Assembly (NCBI RefSeq): GCF_009914335.1
Contig: NZ_CP043925.1
Span: forward strand, 682,001-746,000
From: Proteus columbae
GTDB taxonomy: Bacteria > Pseudomonadota > Gammaproteobacteria > Enterobacterales > Enterobacteriaceae
Length of the DNA: 64,000 nucleotides
Direction: 5' to 3'
In this document: piece by piece, positions 1 through 9,733 of the stretch
How positions within the stretch are numbered: the stretch's first letter is position 1
Layout: each line of letters opens with the position of its first letter
Made by a program: the position numbers and the translations under genes
The notes under the pieces: model-generated
Seen by the model: the letters and a program-made list of their open reading frames with translations, nothing else
Told to the model about the DNA's origin: nothing
Databases searched by the model: none

Positions 1-798
1 AACTGTACTATCAACGGTAAATCAGTGACATCTGCGCAATCAAATGGTGCAATGTTAACGCGTATCGATCTGAAACTAGACAAAACAACAAAAGACGTTG
101 TTGATGTTGAAGCACGTAATATTTGGGTTGATAACCGCAAATATGAAAAAGATCCAGCCGTTACCAAACTGTTAGAAGCTTACGAAAAAATCGCAACCCC
201 ATTAGCTAACCGTATCATTGGTAAGTTAGAAGGTAATTTAACGAAGCAAACTAACGACGCGGGTGAGTCTGCACTGGGTCAAGTGATTGCTGATGCGCAT
301 TTATACACTGCAAAACCAAAAGATATGGGTGGCGCACAAATCGCATTTATGAACAGCGGTGGTATTCGTGCTGATATGACAGGTGGCGACGTTTCTTATA
401 ACGCAATCTACACAGTACAGCCATTCTCTAACGTACTGTTAACTCAAACATTAACAGGTGAGCAAATCAAACGCCTGTTAGAACAACAATGGGATCGTTC
501 ACGTCCACAAGTGTTAGCGATTTCAGGTAACTTCCAGTACACATGGGATAGCAAAGCATCTAATGGTAACCGTGTTATCGTTGAATCAATGAAAATTGAT
601 GGTAAACCAGTAGATATGAAAGCGAACTACCGTGTTGTTGCTAACGAATACTTAGCAACAGGTGGTAGTAACTTCTCTGTACTGAAAGAAGGTAAAGATC
701 CAGTTTACAGCGTGCCAGATGTTGATGCAGTCGTGAAATACTTTGCTGAGCAGTCTCCAATTGCTCAACCAAAAGCGAATAACATCACACGTAAATAA
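1..798 (+). CDS. 5'-nucleotidase family protein, C-terminal part (cut by window start)
   Basis: The reading frame is open from the first base and ends with TAA at 796-798, so only the C-terminal ~265 residues are present. It matches the C-terminal substrate-binding domain of metallophosphatase/5'-nucleotidases: a GGIRAD segment, then GDVSYNAIYTVQPFSN, and ATGGSNFS near the end. These enzymes are exported and hydrolyse nucleotides in the periplasm; the N-terminal metallophosphatase domain and signal peptide would lie outside the window. The sequence around these motifs differs from E. coli UshA, so I do not call it ushA. A GTG at 25 is internal and not a start. Downstream lie two hairpins that end the transcript. 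Confidence 0.85.
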   Translation, partial: NCTINGKSVTSAQSNGAMLTRIDLKLDKTTKDVVDVEARNIWVDNRKYEKDPAVTKLLEAYEKIATPLANRIIGKLEGNLTKQTNDAGESALGQVIADAHLYTAKPKDMGGAQIAFMNSGGIRADMTGGDVSYNAIYTVQPFSNVLLTQTLTGEQIKRLLEQQWDRSRPQVLAISGNFQYTWDSKASNGNRVIVESMKIDGKPVDMKANYRVVANEYLATGGSNFSVLKEGKDPVYSVPDVDAVVKYFAEQSPIAQPKANNITRK

Positions 799-824
799 CG
801 TATTTTCATACGCCTTGTGAAAAT

Positions 825-846
825 CGCACCTCTTACGGGAGGTGCG
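825..846 (+). terminator. GC-rich hairpin after the 5'-nucleotidase gene
   Basis: CGCACCTC at 825-832 pairs with GAGGTGCG at 839-846 around a 6-nt loop. No U-tract follows, so by itself it is more likely an RNA-stabilising hairpin than a terminator; the real terminator follows at 860-930. Confidence 0.6.
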
Positions 847-859
847 TAAATAAATAAAG

Positions 860-930
860 AGAGCAAAGTGTTGAACACAAAGGGTCCATCCCTACCTTTG
901 TATTCATTACGCACTTTGCTCTTTTTTATG
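860..930 (+). terminator. Long nested-stem terminator, possible 3'UTR RNA
   Basis: AGAGCAAAGTG at 860-870 pairs with CACTTTGCTCT at 912-922 and is followed by a T6 run. Inside the 41-nt loop a second stem can form (ACAAAGG at 877-883 with CCTTTGT at 895-901). The strong outer stem plus U-tract supports intrinsic termination. The nested structure is larger than a simple terminator needs and resembles the 3' end of an Hfq-type small RNA, which is inference. Confidence 0.75.
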
Positions 931-1135
931 TTTTTTATTGGAGAATAAGTATTTTTTTAGTGAGCATGAAGGCATAAGCAACAAAGTTGGAATCTTTACA
1001 ACATATCATCTGTGGTGTATTGTTGCGTTTAGCGACAAAAGATTTCATTTTTTGTCGTGAGTTATTAACATAAAAATTTATAGCGTTTTAATTCTATAAA
1101 GTTGTAACACCCGATAGGTATTAGGAGTGTAAATC

Positions 1136-1366
1136 ATGGCTATTTCCGTAAGATTAGATGAAGACTTTGTGTCTGATGCTAAAATTCATGCGGAAGCGAA
1201 AAGCAGAAGTGTTCCTAAACAAATTGAACACTGGGCTAAAATAGGGCGTATAGCTGAAGATAACCCTGATCTGCCATATAGCTTTATCGAAGAATTGTTA
1301 CTGGCACAGGCGGAAGTCGAAAACAAAAAGGTTTCTCGATATGTCCGAACCACAAAAAGAGATTGA
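1136..1366 (+). CDS. ParD-like antitoxin
   Basis: This 76-residue protein starts MAISVRLDEDFV and matches the ParD-like antitoxin family, with a short N-terminal beta strand for ribbon-helix-helix DNA binding followed by an acidic helical C-terminus that should cover the toxin. A Shine-Dalgarno AGGAG lies at about -10 of the ATG at 1136. It overlaps the downstream toxin gene by 26 bp, the usual arrangement of translationally coupled type II toxin-antitoxin pairs. It is expected to repress its own promoter together with the toxin. Assignment is from sequence resemblance and gene context; no partner specificity can be read from the sequence. Confidence 0.75.
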   Translation: MAISVRLDEDFVSDAKIHAEAKSRSVPKQIEHWAKIGRIAEDNPDLPYSFIEELLLAQAEVENKKVSRYVRTTKRD

Positions 1367-1667
1367 TGTTTATCAGTCAGCTCGATTTGAAAAGGCAATG
1401 AAAAAGTTGCCTGAATCAGATGTGAAAATTATTGAAGATGAAATTGATCAAATAATTGATAATCCATTGATTGGTGAACAGAAAAAAGGTGATCTTACTC
1501 ATCTTAGAGTACATAAATTTAGGCTTAATGAGCTGACTGTACTACTCGGCTATTCATGGGTCGCCAACAAAGTTGAACTGTATTTATTGCATATAGGTTC
1601 TCATGAGAATTTCTATAATGCTCAGAAGAAACAGCGAAAGACTGATCTAAAACTGATTACAACATAA
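1341..1667 (+). CDS. RelE/ParE-family toxin
   Basis: This 108-residue basic protein lies directly after, and overlaps, the ParD-like antitoxin. The order 'YQSARFEKAMKKLPESDVKIIEDEI', then 'GDLTHLRVHKF' and 'LTVLLGYSW' fits the RelE/ParE fold: N-terminal helical hairpin, then antiparallel strands with R/K residues. Members are either ribosome-dependent mRNA interferases or gyrase poisons, and the sequence does not decide between them. The last ~12 residues are rich in lysine. The locus ends in a strong hairpin terminator at 1667-1698, so the pair is a self-contained transcription unit. Confidence 0.75.
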   Translation: MSEPQKEIDVYQSARFEKAMKKLPESDVKIIEDEIDQIIDNPLIGEQKKGDLTHLRVHKFRLNELTVLLGYSWVANKVELYLLHIGSHENFYNAQKKQRKTDLKLITT

Positions 1668-1700
1668 AAGAAAGGTGGCCTAATGCCACCTTTCTTTTAT
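1667..1700 (+). terminator. Terminator of the ParD-like/RelE locus
   Basis: AAAGAAAGGTGGC at 1667-1679 pairs with GCCACCTTTCTTT at 1685-1697 around a 5-nt loop, with T-rich flanks on both strands. It begins at the last base of the toxin stop codon. Confidence 0.9.
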
Positions 1701-1713
1701 GTTGGATATGGGC

Positions 1714-1740
1714 AAAAAAAAGCCCACAGTGGATGTGGGC
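1714..1740 (-). terminator. Terminator of the nitroreductase gene
   Basis: GCCCAC at 1722-1727 pairs with GTGGGC at 1735-1740. Read on the minus strand it is followed by eight T residues (A-run at 1714-1721). It lies 72 bp past the nitroreductase stop. Confidence 0.85.
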
Positions 1741-1811
1741 AAGGAATGAAAGTAAAAAAAAGAGGGTATTACTTATTGCTAGGGTCTTTTGTCAGATGTC
1801 TGTTCTAACAC

Positions 1812-2411
1812 TTATTTGAAGATTTTAAAGCGTGCATCATCTTCCATATAATTCTTTTCACCAGCCTCTTGTTCAATTGAACCAAAGACCATTTGAGCTC
1901 TTAGTTTCCATGTTTTTGGCAGATCCCAAGTTGCATGAACTTCGTCATCAATAATTGGGTTGTAGTGTTGTAATGAAGCACCTACGTTCTCTGCTGCTAA
2001 TGCAGTCCAAACAGAGAGTTGCGCCATACCACTTGCTTGTTCTGACCATACAGGGAAGTTATCCGCATACAGTGGGAATTGTTCTTGAAGACCTTTTACG
2101 ATATCAGTGTCTTCAAAATAAAGAATTGAACCTGCGCCTGCTGCAAAGCTATTAATTTTCGCTTCAGTTGCACTAAATGCTTCTGCTGGCACTAATTTTT
2201 TCAGGGTATTTTTAACGATATCCCACAGTTTTTGATGTTGTTCACCAAACAGAACAACAACACGAGATGTTTGTGAGTTAAATGCAGTTGGGCTCTCTTT
2301 AACCGCTTCTTTGATAACTTCAGTGACTCTGTCTTCGCTAATTGGAAGTTGATTACCTAAATGATAAATTGTTCTACGTTTTTTCATTAAATCAGTAAAT
2401 GCGTTAGACAT
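1812..2411 (-). CDS. Nitroreductase family protein
   Basis: This 199-residue protein has the layout of a small FMN-dependent nitroreductase: N-terminal MKKRRTIYHLG (the R-x-S/T-type FMN-binding start of the family), SPTAFNSQTSRVVVLFG near residues 40-55, and a later GMAQLSVWTALAAENVGASLQHYNP block typical of the family's dimer and FMN region. Such proteins reduce nitroaromatics or quinones with NAD(P)H in the cytoplasm, and the natural substrate is unknown. It resembles the subgroup that includes fungal Hbn1-like proteins more than E. coli NfsA or NfsB. The ATG at 2411 is preceded by AAGGAG. It is a single-gene unit with its own terminator and two palindromes just upstream. Confidence 0.85.
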   Translation of the reverse strand: MSNAFTDLMKKRRTIYHLGNQLPISEDRVTEVIKEAVKESPTAFNSQTSRVVVLFGEQHQKLWDIVKNTLKKLVPAEAFSATEAKINSFAAGAGSILYFEDTDIVKGLQEQFPLYADNFPVWSEQASGMAQLSVWTALAAENVGASLQHYNPIIDDEVHATWDLPKTWKLRAQMVFGSIEQEAGEKNYMEDDARFKIFK

Positions 2412-2429
2412 GATTGTCTCCTTGATAAA

Positions 2430-2464
2430 TTTAAGCGCTTAAAGCGTGTCTTAGCTTGAGCTAA
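2430..2464. promoter_or_regulatory. Two palindromes upstream of the nitroreductase gene
   Basis: A perfect 14-bp palindrome (TTTAAGCGCTTAAA, 2430-2443) and an inverted repeat TTAGCT-tg-AGCTAA (2451-2464) lie 19-53 bp before the start codon, between it and a minus-strand TATAGT hexamer at about 2475-2480. This position fits operators that block transcription start or elongation. No regulator gene is adjacent, so the protein that binds is unknown. Confidence 0.4.
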
Positions 2465-2542
2465 TCTATGGACATACTATAGGGCTTAGTAGTGATTTAT
2501 TGATATATAAAAAATTTAATCAGCTACGTCAAAATATTCGAC

Positions 2543-5500
2543 CTAGTTTTTAACTACTTGATTTAAAATCTGTTTATCTACATATCTAAACTCAGGAGCA
2601 AGCTGGCTAATGCCAACACCTCCGGCTTTCTTCACTTTAATTTGCACTGGAATGCGCTCTTTCATGGCTTCTACGTGACTAATTACACCAATAATTTTTC
2701 CAGATGCGTTGAGGCTATCGAGAGCGTCTAATGCAATATCTAAGGTATCAGGATCTAATGTGCCAAAGCCTTCATCTAGAAATAGTGATTCGATTTGAGT
2801 TTTGTTACTGACCAAATCTGAAAGCGCTAAGGCGAGCGATAAGCTGACTAAAAAACTTTCGCCACCAGAGAGCGTGCGAGTATCCCGTAGCGCATCAGCT
2901 TGCCATGTATCGGCAATTTGTAATTCAAGGCTTGCTGGTGTTTTACGTTGCAAGAAATAACGACCATGAAGCTTTTCTAAACGACGATTAGCCAAATAAA
3001 TTAGATGATCAAGCGTTAAGCCTTGAGCAAATCGGCTGAACTTATCTCCTGATGCAGATCCCACCAATTCGTTTAAGTAACTCCAATCATCAAAGTGAGA
3101 TTGCTGTTTCGTTATTTTGTCGAGTAAGGCTTGTTGTTCTTTGCGTTTTTCTTCATCAGTACGCAGTTGCTCTTGAATGCGGAATTTGGTTTCTTGTATA
3201 TGAGCCAGCTGTGTTTCTAGTGCTAATAAATGTGTAGTGATTTGTTCAATATTTTGCTCAGTCGATAACAACGGTTGTTGTAACAAGTGCTGCTGATATG
3301 CCTTTTCTTGAGTGTCTAAGCGAGTTTTTTCTTGCAATAATCTATCAAGTCGTTGTTTTTGCTGTTCTTGTAAACAGTTTCTTTCTTCGACTGATAACAG
3401 AGAGGCTAAAAATGCATTTTCATCAGCAAACGGACTGTTTTTTAACGCATGTTGATATTGTTCAATAATGTCTTGTGAACGCGTTTGTAACCGTTGTAGT
3501 GATTTTTCATTTTCCTGATATTGACCAATAAGCTGATTTAAACGGATTTCGAGTCGGTTTTTTTCTTCGCTATATTGCTCAATTTGTTTTTGTAACAATT
3601 GACTCTGTTTATCTAATTCATTACGCGCATCTTCGGTGGTTTGTGTCCCGAATAACGCTTGGCGTTGTGCTTTTAGCTGTTCTTGTTGCTGATGTAGTTG
3701 TTGTAAATGGATTAAAACAGCATCAAGTTCTTTTTGAATTTCAGATAAATAGCGTTTTCTTTCTTGCAGTGTTGATAACAATTCGCGGATTGTTTGTTGT
3801 AATTCGTGATGTGTTTTTAAGGTTGATTGATATTGTTGGCTCTCTTTTTTACGCGCAATAAGCCATTGAATTTTATCTTCACATTCCTGTAATTCATAAC
3901 CTTGCTGTTTGACAAGAGATTGAAGATCCTGAGTTAACTGGGTTTGTTGTTGAAGATATTGCGTTGTTTGTTGTTGTTTATTGATTGCTTCTTTTTGTTG
4001 TTGCGCAAATTCATTTTGCTGATGAAGGATCGCTTGCTGTTGTTGATTAAATTGCTCTTTGGTATCAGATAGCAGTTTGTATTCTTGCTGAATTTTGGTT
4101 TCTAACGCTTTATAGCTGGATTGCTTTTGTGTGAGTAAATTATCTTTTTTCTCAAGCTCTGCATCCAATTTAGCCAAAGCATCTTCTTCGCAATCAACAT
4201 CAGGTATTGTGTGCGTTTGTGCTAAGGTTCGCCATTGTTGTTTTAATGTCGCTATATCTTGGGTGAGTTGCTCAAGATCTTCATTAAGCTTTTCGTTTTG
4301 AGTTTGATAGCCAGCACACTGTGTTTTTTGTTCCACTAACTCTATAGTTAATGCATGTACTTGCTGTGTTAAGGTATCTAACCGTGATTTCGTTTCATCA
4401 GTTTGAATTTCTTTATATTTTTCAACATAAGGATGCTCGGTTGAACCACAAACAGGACATGGGGTATCTTTAACTAAACGTTGTCTCTCTTCTTCATATT
4501 CTGCTAACTTTCGTATTAGCAGATAATTATCGTTTAAGTCTTTAAGATGTTGTTCTTTCTCTTTTAAAACAATGTCATTTTTATGGATGCTTTCAGTCAG
4601 CATTGCTATTTTTTGCTGATTTTCTGAATAGCTTTTTTGGTATTGATATTCAGTTTTGATATTGCGTTGTAATTGGGTTTGTAATCCCATTAGTTTAGCG
4701 AGTGCATTTCGTTGTTGTGAAATTTGTTGCAAACGATGAGGGATATCCGCAATAGCATCAGCTTTATTTTGTTGCTCAAGTTGTGTTTGTAATTCGCTTA
4801 ATTGTTGTTGCTGTAAGTTAAGATTGTACTGTTGCACTTCTAGCGCTTTGGTCGCTTTTTCTAATTCGAGTTTAAGTAAGCATTCTTTTTCTTGTTCTGC
4901 TTTTTCACTTTTCTGGCTAATTAGATATTTCTCTGTAATTTCATCATATTGCTCAAAATAACGTTGCCATAACGGTAAATTTTCAGCCAGTTGAGCATGA
5001 GCTATATGCTGATTTAAATATTCGTCTAATTCATTAAATTGTTTTTGTGAGCCAGCTAATTTGGCTTCAGTTAACTGTATTTTTTCCAGATATTCTGATT
5101 GCGTTTTTTCTAGCGTATTTTTTTGCTGTGTTTTTACTGAAATATCTTGTTGTAGCAAGATTAACCGATTATCTAATGGTGCTACTTTTTCACGTATAAG
5201 CTGCAATATTTGCTGTTTTTTTTCATCGTGTTGTTTAAATGTGTTACGAGCCTCGATTAAATGCTGATTAATAGGTTGGCTCTGTTGTTCAATGAGCTGT
5301 TTTTCTGCTGTTAGTGTTGAGAGTTGTGACTCAATATAGGTTTGTTCTTTTAATAGACGATCCTTTTCATCATAAATTGGGCGGATTTTTTCTGCTGGTT
5401 CGCTATTTTCAAGACGTTGAATATCGGGTTTGGCGGCGATTAAGGCTTCTTGTGCTAAGTTAACTTCGGTTTGTGCTAATACTTTGTTTTTATTAAGTTC

Positions 5501-6271
5501 AGTTTCTTTTTCTTGCCACTGTTTTGCTGCTTGATATTCCAGCTGTTCTTTTTGTAATCGGCTCTCTTTGACAAAAAGATCGGTTTGTTCAGTTAATAAC
5601 GCTTGGCGAGCATTTTCATCTAATAACGCCATCATTTCGGCTTGCTGTTTTAGTGTTTTTAATGCTTGTTCTTCTTCACGCCAATGTTTAAAGATAGATT
5701 GGGAGATATGGCGATAAATATCTGTGCCAGTGAGTTCTTCGAGTAATTCAGCACGAGATTTATCATCTGCATTTAAAAAAGCCGCAAATTGTCCTTGAGA
5801 AAGCAACATAGATTTAGTGAAACGATCAAAATCAAGGCCCGTAATATTAATGATCATCTCTTTCACTTGGCTTATTTTGCTTGCTAATATTTTGTCTTCG
5901 CCTCCTGTTGTATTTATTTTAACAAGTTCAGCCTGTGGCGCTTGAAGATTGCCATCTTCTTTATAATTAGCTCGGCGTTGTTCCCAAAATGCTCGATAAG
6001 CCACACCTTTGACTTCAAATTCGACTTCGGTCAAACACTCTGCGGTATGACGAGTCATTAATTCATTTTGAGATTGTGTGACTTTATCTAATCGTGGTGT
6101 TCTATGATAAAGCGCCAAACTAATCGCATCTAACAGAGTGGTTTTTCCTGCCCCCGTGGGGCCTGTAATGGCAAATAATCCATTGCTGATAAAAGGCTCT
6201 TGGTTAAAGTTAATCTTCCACTCGCCTTTTAAGGAGTTAATATTTTTAAATCGCAGACTTAAGATTTTCAT
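2543..6271 (-). CDS. sbcC: Exonuclease subunit SbcC (Rad50-like ATPase)
   Basis: SbcC is the SMC/Rad50-type ATPase of the SbcCD nuclease, which cleaves hairpins and DNA ends blocked by proteins. Visible elements are Walker A GPTGAGKT at residues 37-44, long coiled coils, the zinc hook CPVC at 605-608, the ABC signature LSGGESF at about 1134-1140 and Walker B FLDEGFG at about 1164-1170. The protein has 1242 residues, roughly 190 more than the E. coli protein. The extra length is in the coiled-coil arms, which are very rich in glutamine. Its ATG shares one base with the sbcD stop (TAATG on the minus strand), so the two are co-translated. The hook is central, as expected for antiparallel arms. 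Confidence 0.97.
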   Translation of the reverse strand: MKILSLRFKNINSLKGEWKINFNQEPFISNGLFAITGPTGAGKTTLLDAISLALYHRTPRLDKVTQSQNELMTRHTAECLTEVEFEVKGVAYRAFWEQRRANYKEDGNLQAPQAELVKINTTGGEDKILASKISQVKEMIINITGLDFDRFTKSMLLSQGQFAAFLNADDKSRAELLEELTGTDIYRHISQSIFKHWREEEQALKTLKQQAEMMALLDENARQALLTEQTDLFVKESRLQKEQLEYQAAKQWQEKETELNKNKVLAQTEVNLAQEALIAAKPDIQRLENSEPAEKIRPIYDEKDRLLKEQTYIESQLSTLTAEKQLIEQQSQPINQHLIEARNTFKQHDEKKQQILQLIREKVAPLDNRLILLQQDISVKTQQKNTLEKTQSEYLEKIQLTEAKLAGSQKQFNELDEYLNQHIAHAQLAENLPLWQRYFEQYDEITEKYLISQKSEKAEQEKECLLKLELEKATKALEVQQYNLNLQQQQLSELQTQLEQQNKADAIADIPHRLQQISQQRNALAKLMGLQTQLQRNIKTEYQYQKSYSENQQKIAMLTESIHKNDIVLKEKEQHLKDLNDNYLLIRKLAEYEEERQRLVKDTPCPVCGSTEHPYVEKYKEIQTDETKSRLDTLTQQVHALTIELVEQKTQCAGYQTQNEKLNEDLEQLTQDIATLKQQWRTLAQTHTIPDVDCEEDALAKLDAELEKKDNLLTQKQSSYKALETKIQQEYKLLSDTKEQFNQQQQAILHQQNEFAQQQKEAINKQQQTTQYLQQQTQLTQDLQSLVKQQGYELQECEDKIQWLIARKKESQQYQSTLKTHHELQQTIRELLSTLQERKRYLSEIQKELDAVLIHLQQLHQQQEQLKAQRQALFGTQTTEDARNELDKQSQLLQKQIEQYSEEKNRLEIRLNQLIGQYQENEKSLQRLQTRSQDIIEQYQHALKNSPFADENAFLASLLSVEERNCLQEQQKQRLDRLLQEKTRLDTQEKAYQQHLLQQPLLSTEQNIEQITTHLLALETQLAHIQETKFRIQEQLRTDEEKRKEQQALLDKITKQQSHFDDWSYLNELVGSASGDKFSRFAQGLTLDHLIYLANRRLEKLHGRYFLQRKTPASLELQIADTWQADALRDTRTLSGGESFLVSLSLALALSDLVSNKTQIESLFLDEGFGTLDPDTLDIALDALDSLNASGKIIGVISHVEAMKERIPVQIKVKKAGGVGISQLAPEFRYVDKQILNQVVKN

Positions 6272-7500
6272 TATGCTTCGTTATCCTCTTTCTCTGCCAT
6301 TTCAACTGCTTGTTTAAATAATGTTGTTAAACGAGTTTTAGTTTCTTCTGAATCAAACTCATGCTGTTCTAAACGTCTTTCAAAAACATCATAAACGGTT
6401 AATTCGGTCAGTGTTTCGTTCTCATTTTGAGTGAACGCTTGGCGTTGTTTTCTCGCTCTTCTTAATAAGATCACATCAAAAAGCGGATCGTTAGTTAGCT
6501 CTTGAATACGGGTTTGTATATCACTGAGATAATCTTGTGTTGAAACTTCGATATCCAACCAAATAGTGGTATCTATTTCACCGTATTGTTTTTTTAAATC
6601 CTCAAGTTGTATCGCTATTTCTTTTAATGAACCACTGATAGTGCGTAGTAACTGAAATTCAGGAATAGGTAATAGTGTGAGGTTAGTTAATTTTTCTTGC
6701 TCAAAATCGATAAGGCAGATACTTTTCTGTTGTCCACATTCATCAAAACTTAACGGAATAGGAGAGCCGCTATAACGAATATGACCTGATTTATTCACCA
6801 CTTGAGGGCGATGAATATGACCAAGGGCAATATAGTCAAATTCAGGAAATAGGGTTGCTGAAAAGGCTTCTAAGGTGCCGATATAAATTTCACGGACGGA
6901 ATCTGTCACACTCGCTCCAATCGTGGTGAGATGACCCGTTGCAATAATGGGAATATCGACATTTAATTGCTGACGTAATTCGAGAGCTGCTTGATATTGA
7001 GCTTGATAATATTCAGCAATCGCTTCTTTTAAGGCTGTTTGTTTTTCAGCACCTGATTGCCCACTTTTACTGCTGATCATGTCTCTAGGGCGTAGATAAG
7101 GGATTGCACAAAGTAATGCTCCTGGAGTGTTATCTTTTTTAGGAAGAATTAACGGAGCTTGTGGTGTTTCAGCATGAACATTGGCAATAACGGTCGTATT
7201 TAAACATGCCAACAGTGATTTTGATTCATTTAGTGTTGCCACCGAATCGTGATTACCACCTAGAATAACGAGCTGACATTGTGTATCTCTAATAGCAACA
7301 ACAAAACGGTTATAAAGCTCTCGGGCGTAGCTTGGAGGGGAGCCAGTATCAAAAATATCACCCGCAACAATCAGAGCATCAACTTGGTAATGTTTAATTT
7401 GTGCTAATAACCAATCAAGAAACTGTTGGTGTTCTTTAGCTCGAGTCTTAGTAAAAAAATATTGCCCTAAATGCCAGTCTGATGTGTGAATAATCCGCAT
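6271..7500 (-). CDS. sbcD: Exonuclease subunit SbcD (Mre11-like nuclease)
   Basis: SbcD is the metallophosphoesterase nuclease that acts with SbcC on DNA hairpins and ends. The five phosphoesterase motifs are visible: DWHLGQ near the N-terminus, GDIFDTG, GNHDS, ATGHLT and GHIHRPQ. These residues ligate two Mn ions. At 409 residues it is of usual length. The start ATG at 7500 begins the conserved [12 protein letters not shown]. The gene is first in the sbcDC operon, transcribed away from phoB, and shares a 221-bp intergenic region with it. Confidence 0.97.
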   Translation of the reverse strand: MRIIHTSDWHLGQYFFTKTRAKEHQQFLDWLLAQIKHYQVDALIVAGDIFDTGSPPSYARELYNRFVVAIRDTQCQLVILGGNHDSVATLNESKSLLACLNTTVIANVHAETPQAPLILPKKDNTPGALLCAIPYLRPRDMISSKSGQSGAEKQTALKEAIAEYYQAQYQAALELRQQLNVDIPIIATGHLTTIGASVTDSVREIYIGTLEAFSATLFPEFDYIALGHIHRPQVVNKSGHIRYSGSPIPLSFDECGQQKSICLIDFEQEKLTNLTLLPIPEFQLLRTISGSLKEIAIQLEDLKKQYGEIDTTIWLDIEVSTQDYLSDIQTRIQELTNDPLFDVILLRRARKQRQAFTQNENETLTELTVYDVFERRLEQHEFDSEETKTRLTTLFKQAVEMAEKEDNEA

Positions 7501-7650
7501 TGCTATCCCTCTTTTTTATCTGGTGAAGAGTATAGCGCACCTTGCTTTTTTAGTGAAAACTCAACAATAACTCCCTTTTTTGAGTGATATTTCACCAAAA
7601 AATGATTTATTTACCTTAACAACAGGGATCTATTTCAGTAATGTTAAGGC

Positions 7651-7684
7651 TAGTCATAAATCTGTCATAAAAGTGCATCATAAT
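7651..7684 (+). promoter_or_regulatory. Pho box and -10 of phoB
   Basis: TAGTCAT (7651-7657), 4 bp, then CTGTCAT (7662-7668) match the direct-repeat PhoB box; the second repeat is perfect and the first has 5 of 7. Ten bp further a -10-like CATAAT lies at 7679-7684. This replaces a -35 element and is the geometry of PhoB-activated promoters. It predicts autoactivation of phoBR under phosphate starvation. Confidence 0.75.
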
Positions 7685-7721
7685 CATTTTGACCCTCTAT
7701 ATACATTACACAGGATAGAGT

Positions 7722-8411
7722 ATGGCAAGGCGTATTCTTGTTGTTGAAGATGAAACCGCAATTCGAGAGATGATCTGTTTTGTTTTGGAACAAAATGGTT
7801 TTCAACCTATTGAAGCAGAAGACTATGATTCTGCATTGAGTTTTCTTATCGATCCTTACCCTGATCTGGTTTTATTAGATTGGATGATCCCTGGTGGATC
7901 AGGCTTGCAGGTAATAAAACAGATGAAGCGGGAAAGTAATACCCGTGATATTCCCATTATTATGCTAACGGCAAAAGGGGAAGAAGAAGATAAAGTCCAA
8001 GGCCTAGAGACGGGTGCTGATGATTATGTTATCAAACCGTTTTCACCTAAAGAGCTTGTTGCCCGAGTGAAGGCGATTTTACGGCGTTTATCACCGATGT
8101 CAGCGGAAGATGTTATTGAATTCAATGGACTCGGTCTTGATCCTGTTTCTCACCGCGTCACAAGTCAAGATAAGCCGATTGATATGGGCCCTACCGAATT
8201 TAAACTCCTACACTTTTTTATGACACATCCTGAACGCGTATATAGCAGAGAACAACTGCTAAACTACGTTTGGGGAACCAATGTTTATGTCGAAGACCGT
8301 ACTGTTGATGTGCATATTCGTCGTTTACGTAAGGCTATTGAAGAAGATGGCCATGACAGAATGATACAGACAGTACGTGGAACGGGATATCGTTTTTCTG
8401 CCCGTTTCTAA
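7722..8411 (+). CDS. phoB: Phosphate regulon response regulator PhoB
   Basis: PhoB is the OmpR-family response regulator that activates phosphate-starvation genes. The receiver domain occupies residues 1-~120 with the phospho-acceptor Asp53 (LLDWMIPGG), the acidic pocket VVEDE at 8-12, and the conserved Lys in [11 protein letters not shown]. The C-terminal winged helix contains [17 protein letters not shown], the DNA-recognition segment. The length of 229 residues is standard. AGGATAGAG precedes the ATG. It is followed 23 bp later by phoR and preceded by a pho box. Confidence 0.98.
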   Translation: MARRILVVEDETAIREMICFVLEQNGFQPIEAEDYDSALSFLIDPYPDLVLLDWMIPGGSGLQVIKQMKRESNTRDIPIIMLTAKGEEEDKVQGLETGADDYVIKPFSPKELVARVKAILRRLSPMSAEDVIEFNGLGLDPVSHRVTSQDKPIDMGPTEFKLLHFFMTHPERVYSREQLLNYVWGTNVYVEDRTVDVHIRRLRKAIEEDGHDRMIQTVRGTGYRFSARF

Positions 8412-8434
8412 GTCAATATGGGAGTAATCGTCAG

Positions 8435-9733
8435 GTGTTAGAACGACTATCGTGGAAAGCCCTCGTTTGGGGGCTATGTCTATTTTGCTTGCCTGCCTTT
8501 ATATTATCGCTTTTTATTGGGCATCTTCCTTGGTTGCTGGTGGCATCGCTTCTCAGTGCCCTTGTGTGGCATGCCTATAATTTGCTGAAATTATCTAAAT
8601 GGTTATGGTTAGATCGCTCTGTATTACCTCCGGAAGGGAGAGGGGGATGGGAGCCTATTTTTTATGGTATTCGACAGACCCAACAACGTAATCGTAAACG
8701 ACGCAGAGAATTAGGCGACTTAATTAAACGTTTTAGAAGCGGGGCTGAAAGTTTACCCGATGCTGTTGTGATGATGACAAATGAAGGGAATATTTTTTGG
8801 TGTAATAGTCTAGCTCAACATCTATTAGGCTTTCGCTGGCCTGATGATAATGGGCAAAATATTTTTAACTTATTACGTTATCCTGATTTTTTGCACTATT
8901 TTACCGCAGGTGATTTTAGTCGCCCCTTAACTATTTCACTAAATAATGGCTCTATTGTTGAGTTTCGTGTGATGCCATATAGCGAAGATCAGCGCTTAAT
9001 GGTGGCGCGCGATGTAACAGAAAAAAATAAACTAGAAAACTCACGACGTGATTTTTTTGCTAATGTCAGTCATGAGCTAAGAACACCACTAACCGTTATT
9101 CAAGGTTATCTTGAGATGATGGAAGAAAATAGTGTAGCAAAACCCGCAGAGCATAAGGCGATAGTTACGATGCAAGAGCAGGCTAAACGTATGGATACGC
9201 TTGTTCAGCAACTCTTACAGCTTTCTCGTATCGAATCTGCTCCTCATATTGATTTAAACAAAATTGTTGATATTCCTGCCATTTTGGCTTTATTACAACA
9301 AGAAGCGAACTCACTAAGCCAAGGTCAACATCAGATTGTTTTTGATGTTGATGAAGAGTGGGCTGTTCGTGGTAATGAAGAGCAACTGCGTAGTGCTGTT
9401 TCTAATTTAGTGTATAACGCCATTAATCACACTGAAGAGGGTACAACAATCAAAGTGAGTTGGAAGAAAATACCCCAAGGTATGTTATTTAGTGTTTCAG
9501 ATAATGGGGCGGGGATCAGCGCTGAACACTTAACACGTTTAACAGAGCGTTTTTATCGCGTAGATAAAGCTCGCTCTCGTCATTCTGGCGGTACTGGTTT
9601 AGGTTTGGCGATTGTGAAAAAATCGTTGCTTCATCATCACTCTCAATTGAATATTGAAAGTAAAGTAGGTGTTGGGAGTACATTCTCTTTTATCCTTCCT
9701 CAAACATTGCTTACTGCTAAAAAAACACACTAG
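8435..9733 (+). CDS. phoR: Phosphate regulon sensor kinase PhoR
   Basis: PhoR is the membrane histidine kinase that phosphorylates PhoB when the Pst transporter signals low phosphate. It has two N-terminal membrane segments (about residues 7-50), a PAS domain ([18 protein letters not shown]), the phospho-acceptor His213 in [10 protein letters not shown], and HATPase motifs N (NLVYNAINH), G1 (DNGAGIS) and G2 ([11 protein letters not shown]). No sizeable periplasmic sensor domain is present, as in E. coli. The start is a GTG at 8435 that matches the conserved MLERLSWK N-terminus; GGAG lies 11 bp upstream. It is co-transcribed with phoB. Confidence 0.97.
   Translation: MLERLSWKALVWGLCLFCLPAFILSLFIGHLPWLLVASLLSALVWHAYNLLKLSKWLWLDRSVLPPEGRGGWEPIFYGIRQTQQRNRKRRRELGDLIKRFRSGAESLPDAVVMMTNEGNIFWCNSLAQHLLGFRWPDDNGQNIFNLLRYPDFLHYFTAGDFSRPLTISLNNGSIVEFRVMPYSEDQRLMVARDVTEKNKLENSRRDFFANVSHELRTPLTVIQGYLEMMEENSVAKPAEHKAIVTMQEQAKRMDTLVQQLLQLSRIESAPHIDLNKIVDIPAILALLQQEANSLSQGQHQIVFDVDEEWAVRGNEEQLRSAVSNLVYNAINHTEEGTTIKVSWKKIPQGMLFSVSDNGAGISAEHLTRLTERFYRVDKARSRHSGGTGLGLAIVKKSLLHHHSQLNIESKVGVGSTFSFILPQTLLTAKKTH

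Larger units (their letters stand above)
799..1135. other. Intergenic region with two hairpins and toxin-antitoxin promoter area
   Basis: This 337-bp gap holds the two hairpins downstream of the nucleotidase gene (listed separately). It also has an 8-bp inverted repeat (CGACAAAA at 1033-1040 and TTTTGTCG at 1050-1057) and a 12-bp near-palindromic AT stretch at 1070-1081. The latter two lie 55-105 bp before the antitoxin start and are candidate autoregulatory operator elements. No further gene is visible. Confidence 0.5.

Noticed and set aside
25-798. Annotating the first ORF as a complete gene or as ushA
   Set aside because: The frame is open upstream of base 25, and the motifs differ from UshA; it is a truncated 5'-nucleotidase family gene.
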